From assembly GCF_004664715.2 (NCBI RefSeq), contig NC_051072.1, positions 29,781,994 to 29,845,993 of the forward strand: 64,000 nt of DNA, read 5' to 3'. Made by a program: the position numbers and the translations under genes. The DNA comes from Peromyscus leucopus. Its lineage: Eukaryota > Chordata > Mammalia > Rodentia > Cricetidae. Under the pieces are notes generated by a model. That model ran no database searches, was not told the DNA's origin, and was given only the letters and a program-made list of their open reading frames with translations. Positions 10,883 through 21,945 of the stretch are shown piece after piece. Each line of letters begins with the position of its first letter. Positions within the stretch are counted from its first letter, which is position 1.

Positions 10883-12699
10883 GTGCTACTAACAAAATTT
10901 GAAAACATAGTTCAAATGCATTAATTTGGATCCAGTTTATTCAAAATTTGCTATAATGCAGTTTAAGACTGGTTTGAAGTATAGCTTTGAAAGAATGGTT
11001 GCTAAGTAAAGGATTCACCTTACTGCATCACAGAAGACTCATGTTTTCACATCAAGCACAGAAGTTAAGAAACTGTCCCAACCAGGACTGTAGCCCAGTT
11101 ACATAATTACAGACAATATATGAGGAGAAAAAAAAAAACACCCTGTTTTCAGACAACTTAGAATTTCCATTTTTATGTAAAACAATGAGAATTTAAAGTT
11201 TTTCTGATTCATATATTCCTTGCTATGGGTTCGTGTTGCTCCTAGCCTATTCCAAATAACAAAGTGGGACAATTTCACACAGTTTAGAGGAACAAATTTC
11301 TAATTACACAAAATTTTGGAGTAGTCAAGAAAGCAAGGATATTTAAAAATCTGTAGTATCATTGTTAGGTACATTGAAATTCAATTTAGTCTTAAGGGAA
11401 ACTGATATGAAGAATGTAGCTCATGCTGCCTAGGGAAATGGATCAAGTAGGGACTGGTTTATGAAAAAGATATAGGGGTTATGGACATATCCACCCACTT
11501 GGACATAAACTGACCAGTAGGTTTCTAAAAGATATCACTTTAACTCCAGTTTATGTTCACGGTAAAGGGGCTGGCTGGGTACCCAGAGTGACCTTCAAAG
11601 ATGCAAACAAGAAAGGAAATGATTTATGTCTGTCTTCTGAGTAACACAGAGGAAATGAGTGATGTAGACAGAAGGGGTTACTTAATAGAGTGATAGCCAT
11701 CACATTTCAGTTAGATTGTAAATGGGAATCAAGTGAGACCCAGAAAGGTAAAATGTAGGCTGATGATTGCCCAATCAGAGAAAATGTTAGAGGAAGATGA
11801 AGCTATAAGTCAGGAGGGTAAGACTCCAAGTTTAAGAAGAAACATCCATCAGTTATTCTGTTGAGGTTGAGAGTGACTCAGCCTCATAACACAAGGAAAG
11901 AAAAAAATTCAGCTTGTGAGCAGTAGAATACTAAGGCCGGGAAAGATGAAGCTAACAAAATCTATGTTGCCAACAGTAAACAATATTGACCACTATTGAC
12001 TATTAAACATGCCCAAAGCTAGCATCATAAGTAAACAGTCTTTTAGGATCTTAATATATTAAATATTATAGACAGCTTCAAATATCTCTAGAAAAATGGA
12101 AAAGAAAACCGTGGGTAGAAGAGCTGGTTAAATATTTAAATATGAAATAAAATTTTCATATAAATAGATAGAAAATAAAGTCTCCCCTGCATGCTTGGGT
12201 TTGAGGGTACGGTTAATGATTCTACCCAAATGCAGAGCATCACTTAAGGACTGCACTGCTCCTGAGACTGAGAACTTGGCAAGCCCTGGCACTTTTCTTT
12301 GGCAGCATTGATGTAGTTGAGATTGCCAGGCAAGCAGGTCTAGTCTGGTCATGCACTCAGCAGCTGCTTGAATTTTGGCAAGGCTTACTTGTTTTGGGGT
12401 TCAGTTTCTTCCAAGTTATCGATTAGATAAAATTTATCTCAGTTGTTTTTAAAACTGTGGCACATGGAAAAAGAACACGTAAAATAAAAGCAAGACTTCC
12501 CTTTCTCCTCTTTCAGGAGAGAGATCTTGACAACAGAAACACGGAGCTTAGAAAAGAGGAATTCTGAATTTTTTTCTTGTTGACTTCACTTCTGACCCTA
12601 AAAATGATTGCTAGATGACATTCCCGATAGGGTTTTTTTATGCCAATTTGAAGTGATTTGAAAATCAATGAGGTTCAGAAAGCTTTGCCATCCTGTCCA
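10883..12699. other. 1.8 kb without a recognised element
   Basis: Unassigned. It contains an A-rich stretch (11129-11140). The open frame at 12128-12352 on the minus strand has no recognisable motif. Confidence 0.45.
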
Positions 12700-13317
12700 A
12701 TCTTGCTAAGAGATAAGACTTGAAAATTTAGGTATTTTACAAATGTTATGGGAGTAATCAACCACTTTCTGATTAGAAGTAAGGTCCATTCCATGAGATG
12801 TAACCCATACATCTCATCCCTAAAGCTTCCTATGACTAGATAGGTCATAGGCCTTAGGGGAGAACCCACTAGTATTATTCAGTTAAATGGACAGATTATT
12901 AAAACAACTCCTAATGGCTTATTGCTATACATATAGACAAGAGCATCTCTCAGCATGAATCAGACAAGCTTCTCCTTGCAGTTGATGGCAATTAACACAG
13001 TGACCAATGTGCAGAGAATAGGAGCCTATGGAATGCTCAGTCCTAAATAGGCACCTATATCACACTTTCCCCAGAAGGCTCAGAGACAGAGAGATTGTAA
13101 GATCCAGGGGTATTGGATAACATCAACAAAATAGTGTTTTCCAGTCACATCAGGGCAGTTGCACATATGACTTGACCACATTTGTGATAGCATGTACAAA
13201 ACCTGTGTAACTCTAGCTGGACAAAATACCAGCACAGAAGCGGGACTATCAGGATAAAAATCCTGTTACTAGCAGAGCAGCTATTGGATTTGGTAGCTGC
13301 TGGAAGAGGGAAGAGTA
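12700..13317 (+). mobile_element. L1 3' UTR, 5' portion, split by a solo LTR
   Basis: Sense rodent L1 3' UTR with 'ATGTTATGGGAGTAATCAAC', 'CTAGATAGGTCATAG', 'CTTATTGCTATACATATAGA', 'GGCTCAGAGACAGAGAG' and 'TGGACAAAATACCAGCAC'. It is broken at 13317 by the LTR and resumes at 13693 with the sequence expected next in L1. Confidence 0.85.
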
Positions 13318-13698
13318 TGTAGCTGGAGAGCTTCTCTCCAGGTTTCACCAAGCCTCAGCAGTCCGACAGCCCACTTATAAAATAAACACACAGATGCTTA
13401 TATTATTTAAACTGTTTGGCCTATGCTCAAATGGCTCAGGCTTCTAGCTATCTAGTTCTTACATCTTAAATTAATCCATTCTATAAATCTATATCTTGCC
13501 ACGTGGCTCATGGCTTACCAGTGTCTTCACATGTTGCTTATCATGGCAGCGGCTGGCAGTGTTTCCCTCCGCCTTCCTGTTCTCTCCATTCTCTTCTTAG
13601 TCCTGCCTATACTTCCTGCCTGGCCACTGGCCAATCGGTGTTTTATTTATTGACCAATCAGAGCAATTTGACATACAGACGATCCCGCAGCAAGAGTC
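13312..13698 (-). mobile_element. Solo LTR, same family (copy 2 of 5), antisense, inside an L1
   Basis: The LTR occupies 13318-13692 (375 bp). On the minus strand it begins TGCTGCGGGATC and ends with CTCCAGCTACA. The flanks AGAGTA (13312-13317) and AGAGTC (13693-13698) match at five of six bases, a slightly decayed 6-bp target duplication. It shares 'CCACTTATAAAATAAACACAC' and 'CTATAAATCTATATCTTGCC' (complement) with copy 1. Its position inside the L1 at 12.7-13.9 kb shows that it came later. Confidence 0.9.
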
Positions 13699-13910
13699 AG
13701 TTTTGTTTTTGCTTTATTTTGTAAATGATGTGACCCCCTGGTAGGTTGACCACTCCCAAGACTAGTTGGGAACACAAATTGGCCACAATGGGGAATTAAA
13801 GTAAAAGAAGAAATCTCAAAGTTGAGTGGGAGTGGGGAGGGATGATAAGATGGAGAGAGTAGTTATTGGAGTTGGGGTGTGAATATGTTCAAAAATACAT
13901 TTCATGAATA
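13693..13910 (+). mobile_element. L1 3' UTR, 3' portion after the LTR
   Basis: Continues the split L1 with 'CCCCCTGGTAGGTTGACCAC', 'AGTTGGGAACACAAATTGG', 'AGTGGGGAGGGATGATAAG' and 'AAAAATACATTTCATG', the last bases of a rodent L1 3' end. There is no clear poly-A tail; the next element starts directly. Confidence 0.8.
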
Positions 13911-13912
13911 AC

Positions 13913-14290
13913 TTAGGGTTTCTATTACTGTGATAAACACCATGACCAAAAGCCAGTTGGGGAGGAAGGGTTTTATCTGGATTACATTTCCACATCATAA
14001 TTCATCACTGGAGAAAGTCAGGACAGGAACTCAAGCGGGACTGGAATCTGGAAGCAGGAGCTGATGCAGAGGCCATGGAGGGGTGTTGTTTACTGGCTTG
14101 TTCCTCATAGCTTGCTCAGTCTGCTTTCTTAAAGAACCTAGGACCACCAGCCTGGGGATGGCAACACTCACAGAAAATTCCCTATAGGCTTCTCTACAGT
14201 CTAATCTTATGGAGGTGTTTTCTTAATTGAGGTTCCCTCCTTTCAGATGACTTTAACTTGTGTCAAGTTGACATAAAACTATCCAATACA
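13913..14290 (-). mobile_element. ERVL-like rodent LTR, antisense
   Basis: The plus strand reads 'TTAGGGTTTCTATTACTGTG', 'CACCATGACCAAAAGC', 'GATGCAGAGGCCATGGAGG', 'GACCACCAGCCTGGGGATGG' and 'GTGTCAAGTTGACATAAAAC', the complement of the family at 10460-10882. It retains a segment around 13960-14035 ('CAGTTGGGGAGGAAGG') that is lost or altered in the other copy. The poly-A signal is not preserved in this copy. Confidence 0.7.
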
Positions 14291-14391
14291 ATGTAATTCT
14301 CAAGAATTAATAAAAACATTGTTAACAGTTAGGTGTCTTTGAGTGTTACTGATACATAATAGTCTTTTTTGTTTAGACAAATAAGAGCTTC

Positions 14392-15450
14392 CAAATCTTT
14401 TTTTTTTTTAAATTTTATTAGTTCTTTAAGAATTTCATATAACCTGTTTTGTCTTATTCATCCTCCCTCCCCCAACTCTTCCAAGAGCCATAATCTTCCA
14501 TTTCCAAACAACTTTGTATCCTCCACTTAAAAAAAAAAAATTCTGTCAAGACCAATTTGTGCTACTCAAATATTCTTGGATGTGCAGCTTTTCACTATTA
14601 CACTGTCCATTTGCCAGGAGCTACACTCTTAGAGAAAACCAACTCTCTCTCCCAGCAGCCAACCATTGGCAATAGCCTCATGGCTGGGAGTGGGATTTAG
14701 AACCCATCTTCCTTCTTTATTCTGGGATCTAGTTTGGCTTACATAGGCCATATACATGCTGCACTATAACCTGTGTGAGTCCGTATTTGCTGCTGCCCTG
14801 CTGTGTCCTGAAGAGATGGTTTCTGTGGAGTCATCTGTCAACTCTAGCTCTTTCAGTCTTTCCAGCCCCTCTTCTGGTGAGTAGGGTGTGTGTTACACAC
14901 GTTCCATTTAGAGCTGAGTATTTGGTCTTGTCTTTTCTGCTACATGGCAAGTGGCAGGGTTTCTGTACTAATTACCATCTGCTGCAAATAGAAGCTTCTC
15001 TGATGAGGGCTGAGAGATGTATTGACCTATAGGTATAGTGATAAGTCACAAGGGATAGTCTAATACTATGTTCACTTAGGAAAATAATAATAGTAGGTTC
15101 TTCCTGAGGATCTATGACCTGCCTAGCAATAAATTGTTGGCCCATTAATGGTACCAGGTGTAGTTTCATCTTGTGGAGAGGGCCTTAGCTCTAACCAGAA
15201 AGCAATTGGTTTGTTTGTGCCATCATTGAATCAGTGGACATGACTTGCTAGGCTGGTCACTGGGGTAGTTCATAAGGGTTCACAGGTGGGTAAGATGAAT
15301 GATTAATTTTCTCCTCTGATTCCAGGTATTATACCTTCTAGCACCACAAAAGCTAGTTAGGAGGGAATGAAGCTCCCATGTCAGTACCTTCTTGATTTCT
15401 CCATGTTCTATGACTCAAGCATGTGGTATATTAAGTGCTAGGATCTCAGA
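14392..15450 (-). mobile_element. Rodent L1 3' UTR, about 1 kb, antisense
   Basis: The L1 3' end is on the left (T-rich 14399-14409, 'TTTTATTAGTTCTTTAAGAA'). Going right it shows 'TCTTGGATGTGCAG', 'AGAGAAAACCAACTCTCTC', 'GGAGTCATCTG', 'AAGCTTCTCTGATGAGGGC', 'TGACCTATAGGTATAG' and 'CATCTTGTGGAGAGGGCCTT', all in the antisense order of the long rodent L1 3' UTR. The two open frames here are not L1 proteins. Confidence 0.88.
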
Positions 15451-15487
15451 AGTATAAAGATAAGTTACAATTGAAAAAAATTACCGT

Positions 15488-15912
15488 AAGACTTGCACAA
15501 GATCCAGCACAGAGTCAGAAGGGGCTCACAAATGCCTCATTCTGGCTGAGAAGCTATTGACAGTTGGTGACTTCTCAGGGAAATGGATGTGGACCCTGAC
15601 ATCAACCATGCTCTGTTAGAAAACTCCTTACCCATAAGTGTAAGGGCAGCACAAACTGGAACTGCTGAGCTATTGAACAAAAAGACATGAAGTTGAGAGG
15701 AGGTATGTAGATCTGGGAGGAGTTATGGGGAGGAACAGTGGGTGTAGAGGATCAAAATACATTGTGTGCGTGTCTGAAATTCTCAAAAAATAACAAAAAT
15801 ATACTAAAATAGTTAACAGTTAACATTTTGGGTAGGGAGGTGGGGAGGATCTTGAAGGAGTTGGGGGAGGGAATTAATACTATCAAATATATATTGTATA
15901 AAAAATTTCAAA
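15488..15912 (+). mobile_element. L1 3' ends in sense, head to head with the preceding L1
   Basis: 'GACTTGCACAAGATCCAGC', 'ATGTAGATCTGGGAGGAG' and 'ATCAAAATACATTG' followed by 'AAATTCTCAAAAAATAAC' give a complete L1 3' terminus ending near 15810. A second, shorter terminus follows at 15820-15905 ('GGGAGGTGGGGAGGATCTTG', 'TATATTGTATAAAAAATTTC'). These are separate L1 ends, not an inversion of the copy to the left, because each has its own 3' terminus. Confidence 0.75.
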
Positions 15913-16970
15913 GGGAAAATAGTTAGCTGTTTCCTATTTGATTTTGAAAATGGGAAGTTCTCAGGTAGTAAAAAACCAAAAGTAACAACAACCCCCCAAC
16001 AACCTCCTCTAAACACAGAAAAATCTCTAAAGCAAAACCAATCAACCACATAACAGTACATTGCTCCTAAATCATAAACAGTTAGCAGTACCTACCTTTA
16101 ATTGCAGTTGTACAGAAAGGTGTTTCACAGTCACTGGTTACCTTTCAAACAAATGACAGTACAGTTTTCCAAGACTGTGGGGAACTAGAGAGAGAGGCAA
16201 CTTCCCCTGGTTTACCTATGATACTTATTCACAGCTATTCATCCCTACCCTTAGGTCCCAACATGTGTTGAACATGCTGTGTTCTGAATTTTTAGAACAG
16301 AAGAGATGTGATGTGGGAAAGTTAAGCAAGTATTATTTTTTTTGAGTGTACTATGTACACATCTCAAATAACTGTAAGTCACAGGTGTAAATAATCGAAC
16401 TCAGGGTGATGGCAAGCTGCATAAGCAGCTGAAACTATAAACGAGGCAGAGAAACATATTTCCAAGACATTGCCTTGAAGATGTTCTATCAGCCATTATA
16501 TGGCATGTTTGCATGTACTTATTTTCTTTTGTTTGTTTATATGTGTTTTACATGAATTAAGGATCTAACACACATAATTACATGTTTTATCTGTCACTGG
16601 ACTGAAATGCATGCTCATCCAATTTTAAAAACACATTTTCCTGAAAAACTAGGTTCCAAGTGATATGAACAGGAAACAGATGTAGAAACCAGCCAAATCG
16701 ATGTAGAAATGGGTCTTGGAAGCCAAATCTGACTTGAATAGCAAGTTGTCTACAGCAATTCCTGCCAAAAATATTTGTTGTAGGTCAGAATCTCTTTATG
16801 TGTGAAATAACAAAAAGTTTTTCTCTACCAGGTATAGAGTGTGCCACATGACTAAAATCACATTGTATTAGGCCAGCAGACCATTTGCTTTATAATCTAC
16901 ACATACTTAAGATTGTAAAGCTTAGTTGAAAGCAGGTAGGCTAGAAGTACACTGACTCTGTCACGTTCTG
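15913..16970. other. unassigned 1 kb
   Basis: No gene or repeat family recognised. A minus-strand open frame covers 15813-16061 but overlaps the L1 end and has no motif. Confidence 0.4.
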
Positions 16971-16984
16971 CTCCCGTGTAAGTC

Positions 16985-17305
16985 ATCCATCTGATGCTTC
17001 CATCGGTGCGTTGAAGTCCTAGTCTCCAAGATCATCATATTCAAAGAAGGGACTCAAGAGGCAAGTGAATAGGCTGAATACATTTATAAAAGAGGTCTCA
17101 GGGAGGACCCTTTCTCTCACTGCCTTCTAAAGGCACAGCTAGAAAGATAATCATCGTGACCAGGAAGAGTATCCTAAATAGATAGCAAATCCATTACTTC
17201 TTTGATTTTTGAATGTCCTAACCTTCATAATTGTGCAAATGAATGAAAAATAACCCATACAAGTTATTGTATTTTTGTTATAGGAACCAAAATGAATGAG
17301 AATAT
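16985..17305 (+). mobile_element. MaLR (MLT1-type) LTR relic
   Basis: The order 'GTTGAAGTCCTAGTC', 'TTATAAAAGAGGTCTCAGGG', 'AGCTAGAAAGATAATC', 'GACCAGGAAGAG' and 'GTATTTTTGTTATAGGAACC' follows the MaLR LTR consensus (TATAAAAGAG promoter region, then the R/U5 end with TTTTGTTATAG). High divergence fits a mammal-wide age. TATAAAAGAG is the remnant of its promoter. Confidence 0.7.
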
Positions 17306-18955
17306 CTATGAATAACTGTTTATTATTCATGCAGCTTAATTTTACAGAACATGATCGAAATGAATAAAAGAAATTATGAAGTAATAAGTGCTCTTCCTAT
17401 TATAAACACCTATTATCAAGAACTTCTCTGGAAGAGGAACAGAATAAACCTGGAAGAATAAAAATCACATCATTTAGCATGGCATTACATGATCAGAATA
17501 AAACATGAGTTACCTTCAGAGATGGAGCATCATTAGTCATGTGGCTAGAAGAAGCTAATCTGAATGGTTGGTTAAAGTTTCTAAGGGACACAGTGCTTAT
17601 GTCAGCATTCATAGAAATTTCTTACTTTTTTACTGAGAAATACTACCTACCCAAACCAAAAATATTAAAAGAAAACAATACAAATGCAACAAGGGGAAAA
17701 AAAAAAAAAACAATCAAGGCACCTGCAATGCTGATGCGTCACTAACCCAAAGCCGACCATCTAGAAAAGTTGGCTGAACCGAAGTGATGTTTTCAGTGAA
17801 ACAAGTCACACCATTACCTTCTAGCGAAACCTTCTTGTCCCTTCCCAGACTGGAAAACAACAGTTTTCAGGTTTCATCAGACTAGAGGCCACAAAACAGG
17901 CCACGGAACTTAAAGTTGGAGGTCACAAACTAAACTGAATTATTTTAGGACCATTGTACAAGTAGTGAAAGAGAAAAAGGAAGCAACTTTATGGATAATT
18001 AGGAGAGAAACTAGCTAGGATTTGGAGGATAATTAGATTTGAGGATGAGAACAAGCAAGCTTGTGGTTGAGCCGCCCAACATTTCTGGTTTAGGGAACAG
18101 GTTTTTAATCTTGCCACGAATTCTGTGGCAAGATGATGGACTCAGTTCTGAACATATTGTGTGTGAGAGAGATAAAGCTGGGCATCCAATAGATACTGGG
18201 AACTGTAAATCATGATGTCAAGCAAGCAGTCTTGATTGATAGCACTAAAAGACAATGCAATTAAGAGTGGGGTGGACTGTTGATTATATGAATATTACTC
18301 AGGGTGAGTAAATAAGATACAGGAAGAAGGGTTATATTTAGGGGATAACACTGAAGAGTGTTTTGAAGAAATACTTCTCAGATGCCCTGGGTTCCAACTC
18401 ACTATTTAATCAATTTTTTAATTGCCAAGTCTTCAGTTAGTTTCCTTACAACATTTTAATAGAGATCAAATCAGATGACGGATTTGAATTTATTTTGTAT
18501 GGTACGTGGACTAGGGTAAATGTCGACGGTTTTTGTTTTGGGAAGTAACTGTGGCATGTTAGATTAAGTTCAGAGCAGCGGTTCTGTGACCAGTGATATA
18601 AATCTGGGTAGTGATGTGACTTCATATTGATGGGGTAGGAATAATAGTACTTGCCTCATCAACATGCAGAATGTAGAAATATACTTAGCAATGCAACAAG
18701 CATGGGTTGACTAACCAGAATTTAATAACTCTTTCAGGTCCAGTGATAATCACTTGTAAAGAGCTTTAGACATTAAAGAACCGGTAAAGGTTTGTGTATA
18801 GTGATGCAGGCCTTCCACACTCAAGCAGCCAGCAGATCTTGGTCAAATCTCTGTTCTTTCTTCCTCTTTTGTTCTGGGTTATTTCTCTAGTCATTCCCTG
18901 GCTCAGGCTATAGTCAACTAGCTTGTTTATTTATTTTTTTTATAACCTCATCCCA
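17306..18955. other. unassigned 1.6 kb with a perfect hairpin
   Basis: No gene. It contains an A14 tract (17697-17711) and, at 18108-18134, a perfect 10-bp inverted repeat (ATCTTGCCAC, loop GAATTCT, GTGGCAAGAT). Confidence 0.45.
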
Positions 18956-18959
18956 TGCT

Positions 18960-19275
18960 TCTGTCTATGCTGTGAGCCTGATGTAGATGGACTCTTGCGC
19001 TTCATTGCATGGAATAACTTTCACTCATCCTTTAAGATATTTCAGTCACTTCTCACAAGTAGATTATGTGTCTCCTCTAAAACTTGCATTTTGTATTAGA
19101 ATTACTTCTTCTATCATCTTCTTTAGAGTTTAAGAACATTTCTCATTTTGTAGGATTCGAGCCAAGTAGTGAACAAGCCATGCACCTCTCAATACTAATG
19201 GTCTCGCCTCATACTTTTCTGTACCTTCAGAATCTAGCACATAATACACATGCTGTGAAGGAATGTGAGTGTAAA
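18960..19275 (+). mobile_element. LINE-2 3' region relic
   Basis: 'CATGGAATAACTTTCACTC', 'TCATCCTTTAAGATATTTCA', 'AGAATCTAGCACATAATAC' and 'TGAAGGAATG' lie in the same order and spacing as the corresponding blocks of L2 (the 'CTCATCCTTTAGGTCTCAG' block, then 'CCTAGCACATAGTAGG' and 'TTGAATGAATG'). Diverged, mammal-wide. An open frame at 19084-19287 falls inside it and is not regarded as a gene. Confidence 0.55.
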
Positions 19276-20355
19276 GGTTGCTTCTGAATTAAATATTTAG
19301 AAATGTGGAAAAATTATTGCTCATAGAGATCAGTGCCCATAAACACATAGGCATTGAGAATTGAATTATAAGTGCTATTATCTCCTACACACAGGCAGTT
19401 ATAAATGCCTATTGCTTTAAAGATTGTCTCTTACAATTTCAAATTACTTCCTTGGTAAGGTATAAAATACTAGTTGCTTTGATTTTGGTTTTTCTGCTGA
19501 ACTCCCATGATTATAAAATGACATCCATTTATTTTATATAAGTAGCTTACCAGTCTTGACTTTCTGACCTTTGGAAAATTCAGCACTTTCTATTTATTTA
19601 AGAGGACAAAGGCCCTACCCCTTAGGGATAAGCAATTATTCCTTAATGGAGGAAAGACCATTCATATTGAGAGCTGCACAGCTTGTTGACTACTTGGCTG
19701 GGATCCTATGAAAGAAGAAATCATTAAGTGTTGGTTAATCCCTGTGGCTTTCTGTTATTGTTCTCATCATGTTTTCTGCCAAATACAAAGCTTAAGTTTG
19801 TGTAGAAACCCACTGATAAGGAACTATTCACCAGAAAACATCTGGAAATGAATAAGTGAGTGGGGGTGGGGTGATGGCTGTGTCTACACCTGTGCTCTGG
19901 AAGATACTACCATGATGGATGTGTAAACCATATCCATAGAGAAGGTAGTGTGGGATGGGTGCATTTATTGGGATTTACCATTTGGATTGAATTAGAAAGA
20001 TCACCTTTTGCTACCAATACCTCATGTCTCAAATGAGTGTGTATATGAAATCTTTGGTTTGATAAAATTCAGGGACTAGAAGAATGGGGAAAAAGGATGT
20101 ACCCCAAATGAACAGAATCAAGGTTGAGAAAGATGGGATTCTTCAGGGATCTTGAATCCTATAAGAGTGTAGAGTGGGGAGGATTAGAATGTGAGCTCCG
20201 AGGTAAATTGGAGAGGATGGAGTGTTTGATGGTGTGTTTCACTGACAAAGCTGCTATAAACTGGACATGGGGTTGACATCAGACTAGCTAGCCAATAGAA
20301 ATGTCTATTGCTTTTTAAAGTGCAGGGCTTTTATTTTCAATAGAAATGGAGAGAG
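19276..20355. other. unassigned 1.1 kb
   Basis: No repeat recognised. G/T-rich purine runs near 19858-19875 and 20160-20225 have no coding potential. Confidence 0.4.
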
Positions 20356-20425
20356 GATTCCAGGGTGATTACAGCTAGCCTGGGCTACAGAGACAGATCT
20401 TGTTTCAACAACAAACAAATGAACA
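20356..20425 (+). mobile_element. B1-like 3' fragment
   Basis: 'AGCCTGGGCTACAGAGACAG' followed by 'ATCTTGTTTCAACAACAAAC' is the 3' end of a B1/B4-type SINE with its A-rich tail. The 5' part is missing. Confidence 0.6.
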
Positions 20426-20489
20426 GAAATGGAGAGTAGATATTGAAAAATTTTACTGTAATATAATTTCGGGGATAGGGTATTATCCT

Positions 20490-20950
20490 AGTGCTTATTT
20501 ATTTATTCACACAGTATGATAGGTAGTATGATAAATCTGGGTAAACATTGAGGAATATTCTATATATCATCTACCCTCATGAAACCTACATTGTTAGCGT
20601 AAGTGAGATAAATTTATGATTTAAATAGATAAATAAATGGTAGTAATTATTATAAAGGAAAACACATTGAGTCCTAAGGGATTGTACAACAGGTTCATAG
20701 GCCTTTGCCTAACAGTAAAAAAAGGATTACGCAGGTGAAATTCGAGTGTCTATCTAAAGAAAGATAAAGGGAAGCACTTACTGAGCAATAGGAAGTGTGC
20801 AGAGATGCAGGAGGCAAAGCAGGACCTTGTGGTGCTTAGGAGAGTGAAGCAAGAGAAGTCAAACTGGGTGAGAAGTTCCACATGACAAGAGCTGAAAATG
20901 CCCTGTGAATTCAGCAAGAAGTAATCCTTACTGATGTTAGAGAGAGTCAT
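20490..20950 (-). mobile_element. LINE-2 3' region relic, antisense
   Basis: 'CCCTCATGAAACCTACATTG', 'AGATAAATAAATGG', 'TATTATAAAGGAAAACACA' and 'AGATGCAGGAGGCAAAGC' follow the complement of the L2 3' end ('CCCTCATGGAGCTTACATTC', AAATAAATAAA, 'GCTATGAAGAAAATAAA', 'GGGAACAGCAAGTGCAAAG'). The TTATTTATTTATTC near 20500 is probably the L2 tail region. Confidence 0.6.
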
Positions 20951-21023
20951 TTTGGATGCAGAAAAGCTGCTGGACTTAGAAGTGCAGCTGAGGAAAGAAA
21001 GCCAGCAATTTGGTGCTTTATGA

Positions 21024-21312
21024 GCAACAAAACAAAAGAAAACAAAAAATGGAACACCAAACTAAACCAAACCAAACCAAACCAAACCAACTAACCAACC
21101 AACCAACCAAACAACCAATCAACCAACCAACCAAACAAACAAACAAACAAACAAAAAACAACAAAAAACCCAAAACCAACCAATAAACCAACCAAACAAA
21201 ACCCCAAAACTAAAACAAAACAAAAAACCAAAACCAACCAAACCAAAAAACCAAAACCCAAAACAACAAAACAATCAAAAAACAAAAACAAAAACAAAAA
21301 CAAACCCCAAAC
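21024..21312 (+). repeat. A/C-only low-complexity tract, (CCAAA)n/(CCAA)n/(CAAA)n
   Basis: About 290 bp consisting almost entirely of A and C on the plus strand. It moves from (AAACC)n through (AACC)n to (AAAC)n and then irregular AAACC. Only a handful of other bases interrupt it. No SINE body precedes it. The complementary strand is G/T-only and gives a spurious 74-residue G/F/L/V-rich frame. Confidence 0.9.
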
Positions 21313-21319
21313 CAAACCC

Positions 21320-21945
21320 TATAGAATGGCTGACTAGGTGACATTCTCATCAGCTCTAACGAGGGTGTTTCCCTCTCCTTGTGTGTGCTCTGGTATTTAA
21401 CTCAGGTTTTTGAGTTGAGGTATCTAATACTTTTTACTTATGGTGATATAATAATGGTGATGGTCATGTGTTTAGATCTGTACACTTAAGGTTCAAGACA
21501 ATCTCCTAGGGATAAATGTATTGCTTCCTGCTTAGACTTTTGTCCCTTCTCATTTACTCGTTGTGCTTAAAGAATCCAAGGACTAGATAAAATATTTATA
21601 GAGTAATCTATAAAAAATTCTCTGAAACCTGAGGGGGGTAATTAGAAGTTAATAATAGAGCAGGTATCAATTATAAGGGTTATTTTAAACTGTTAGTAGA
21701 AGGATACTCTTTCTGTTTCCCAATTGTCTTTTTCAAGGCTTTGATTTCTGTGAGTACTCTGAATTAACACTGGGGTTCCGAATCTCTAGTTTTATAAAAG
21801 TTACAGAATTATGGTGAATGAGTAGTTTTTTGACTTCTTCTTTCTTACTTGATGTCTTTTGCTTATATTATTATCAGCATTCATTAAACATTAGAATCCC
21901 ATCTTCATCTCTTCCCATTACAAAGGAAATATTTCTAAAATACTT
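21320..21945. other. unassigned
   Basis: No gene or repeat recognised between the A/C tract and the next L1. Confidence 0.4.

Noticed and set aside
10458..10890. 5-bp target duplication GTGCT around the ERVL-like LTR
   Set aside because: It works only if the element starts inside its usual first bases, so the match is probably chance.
21091..21315. 74-residue G/F/L/V-rich minus-strand frame, superficially like a membrane peptide
   Set aside because: It is the complement of the A/C-only low-complexity tract.
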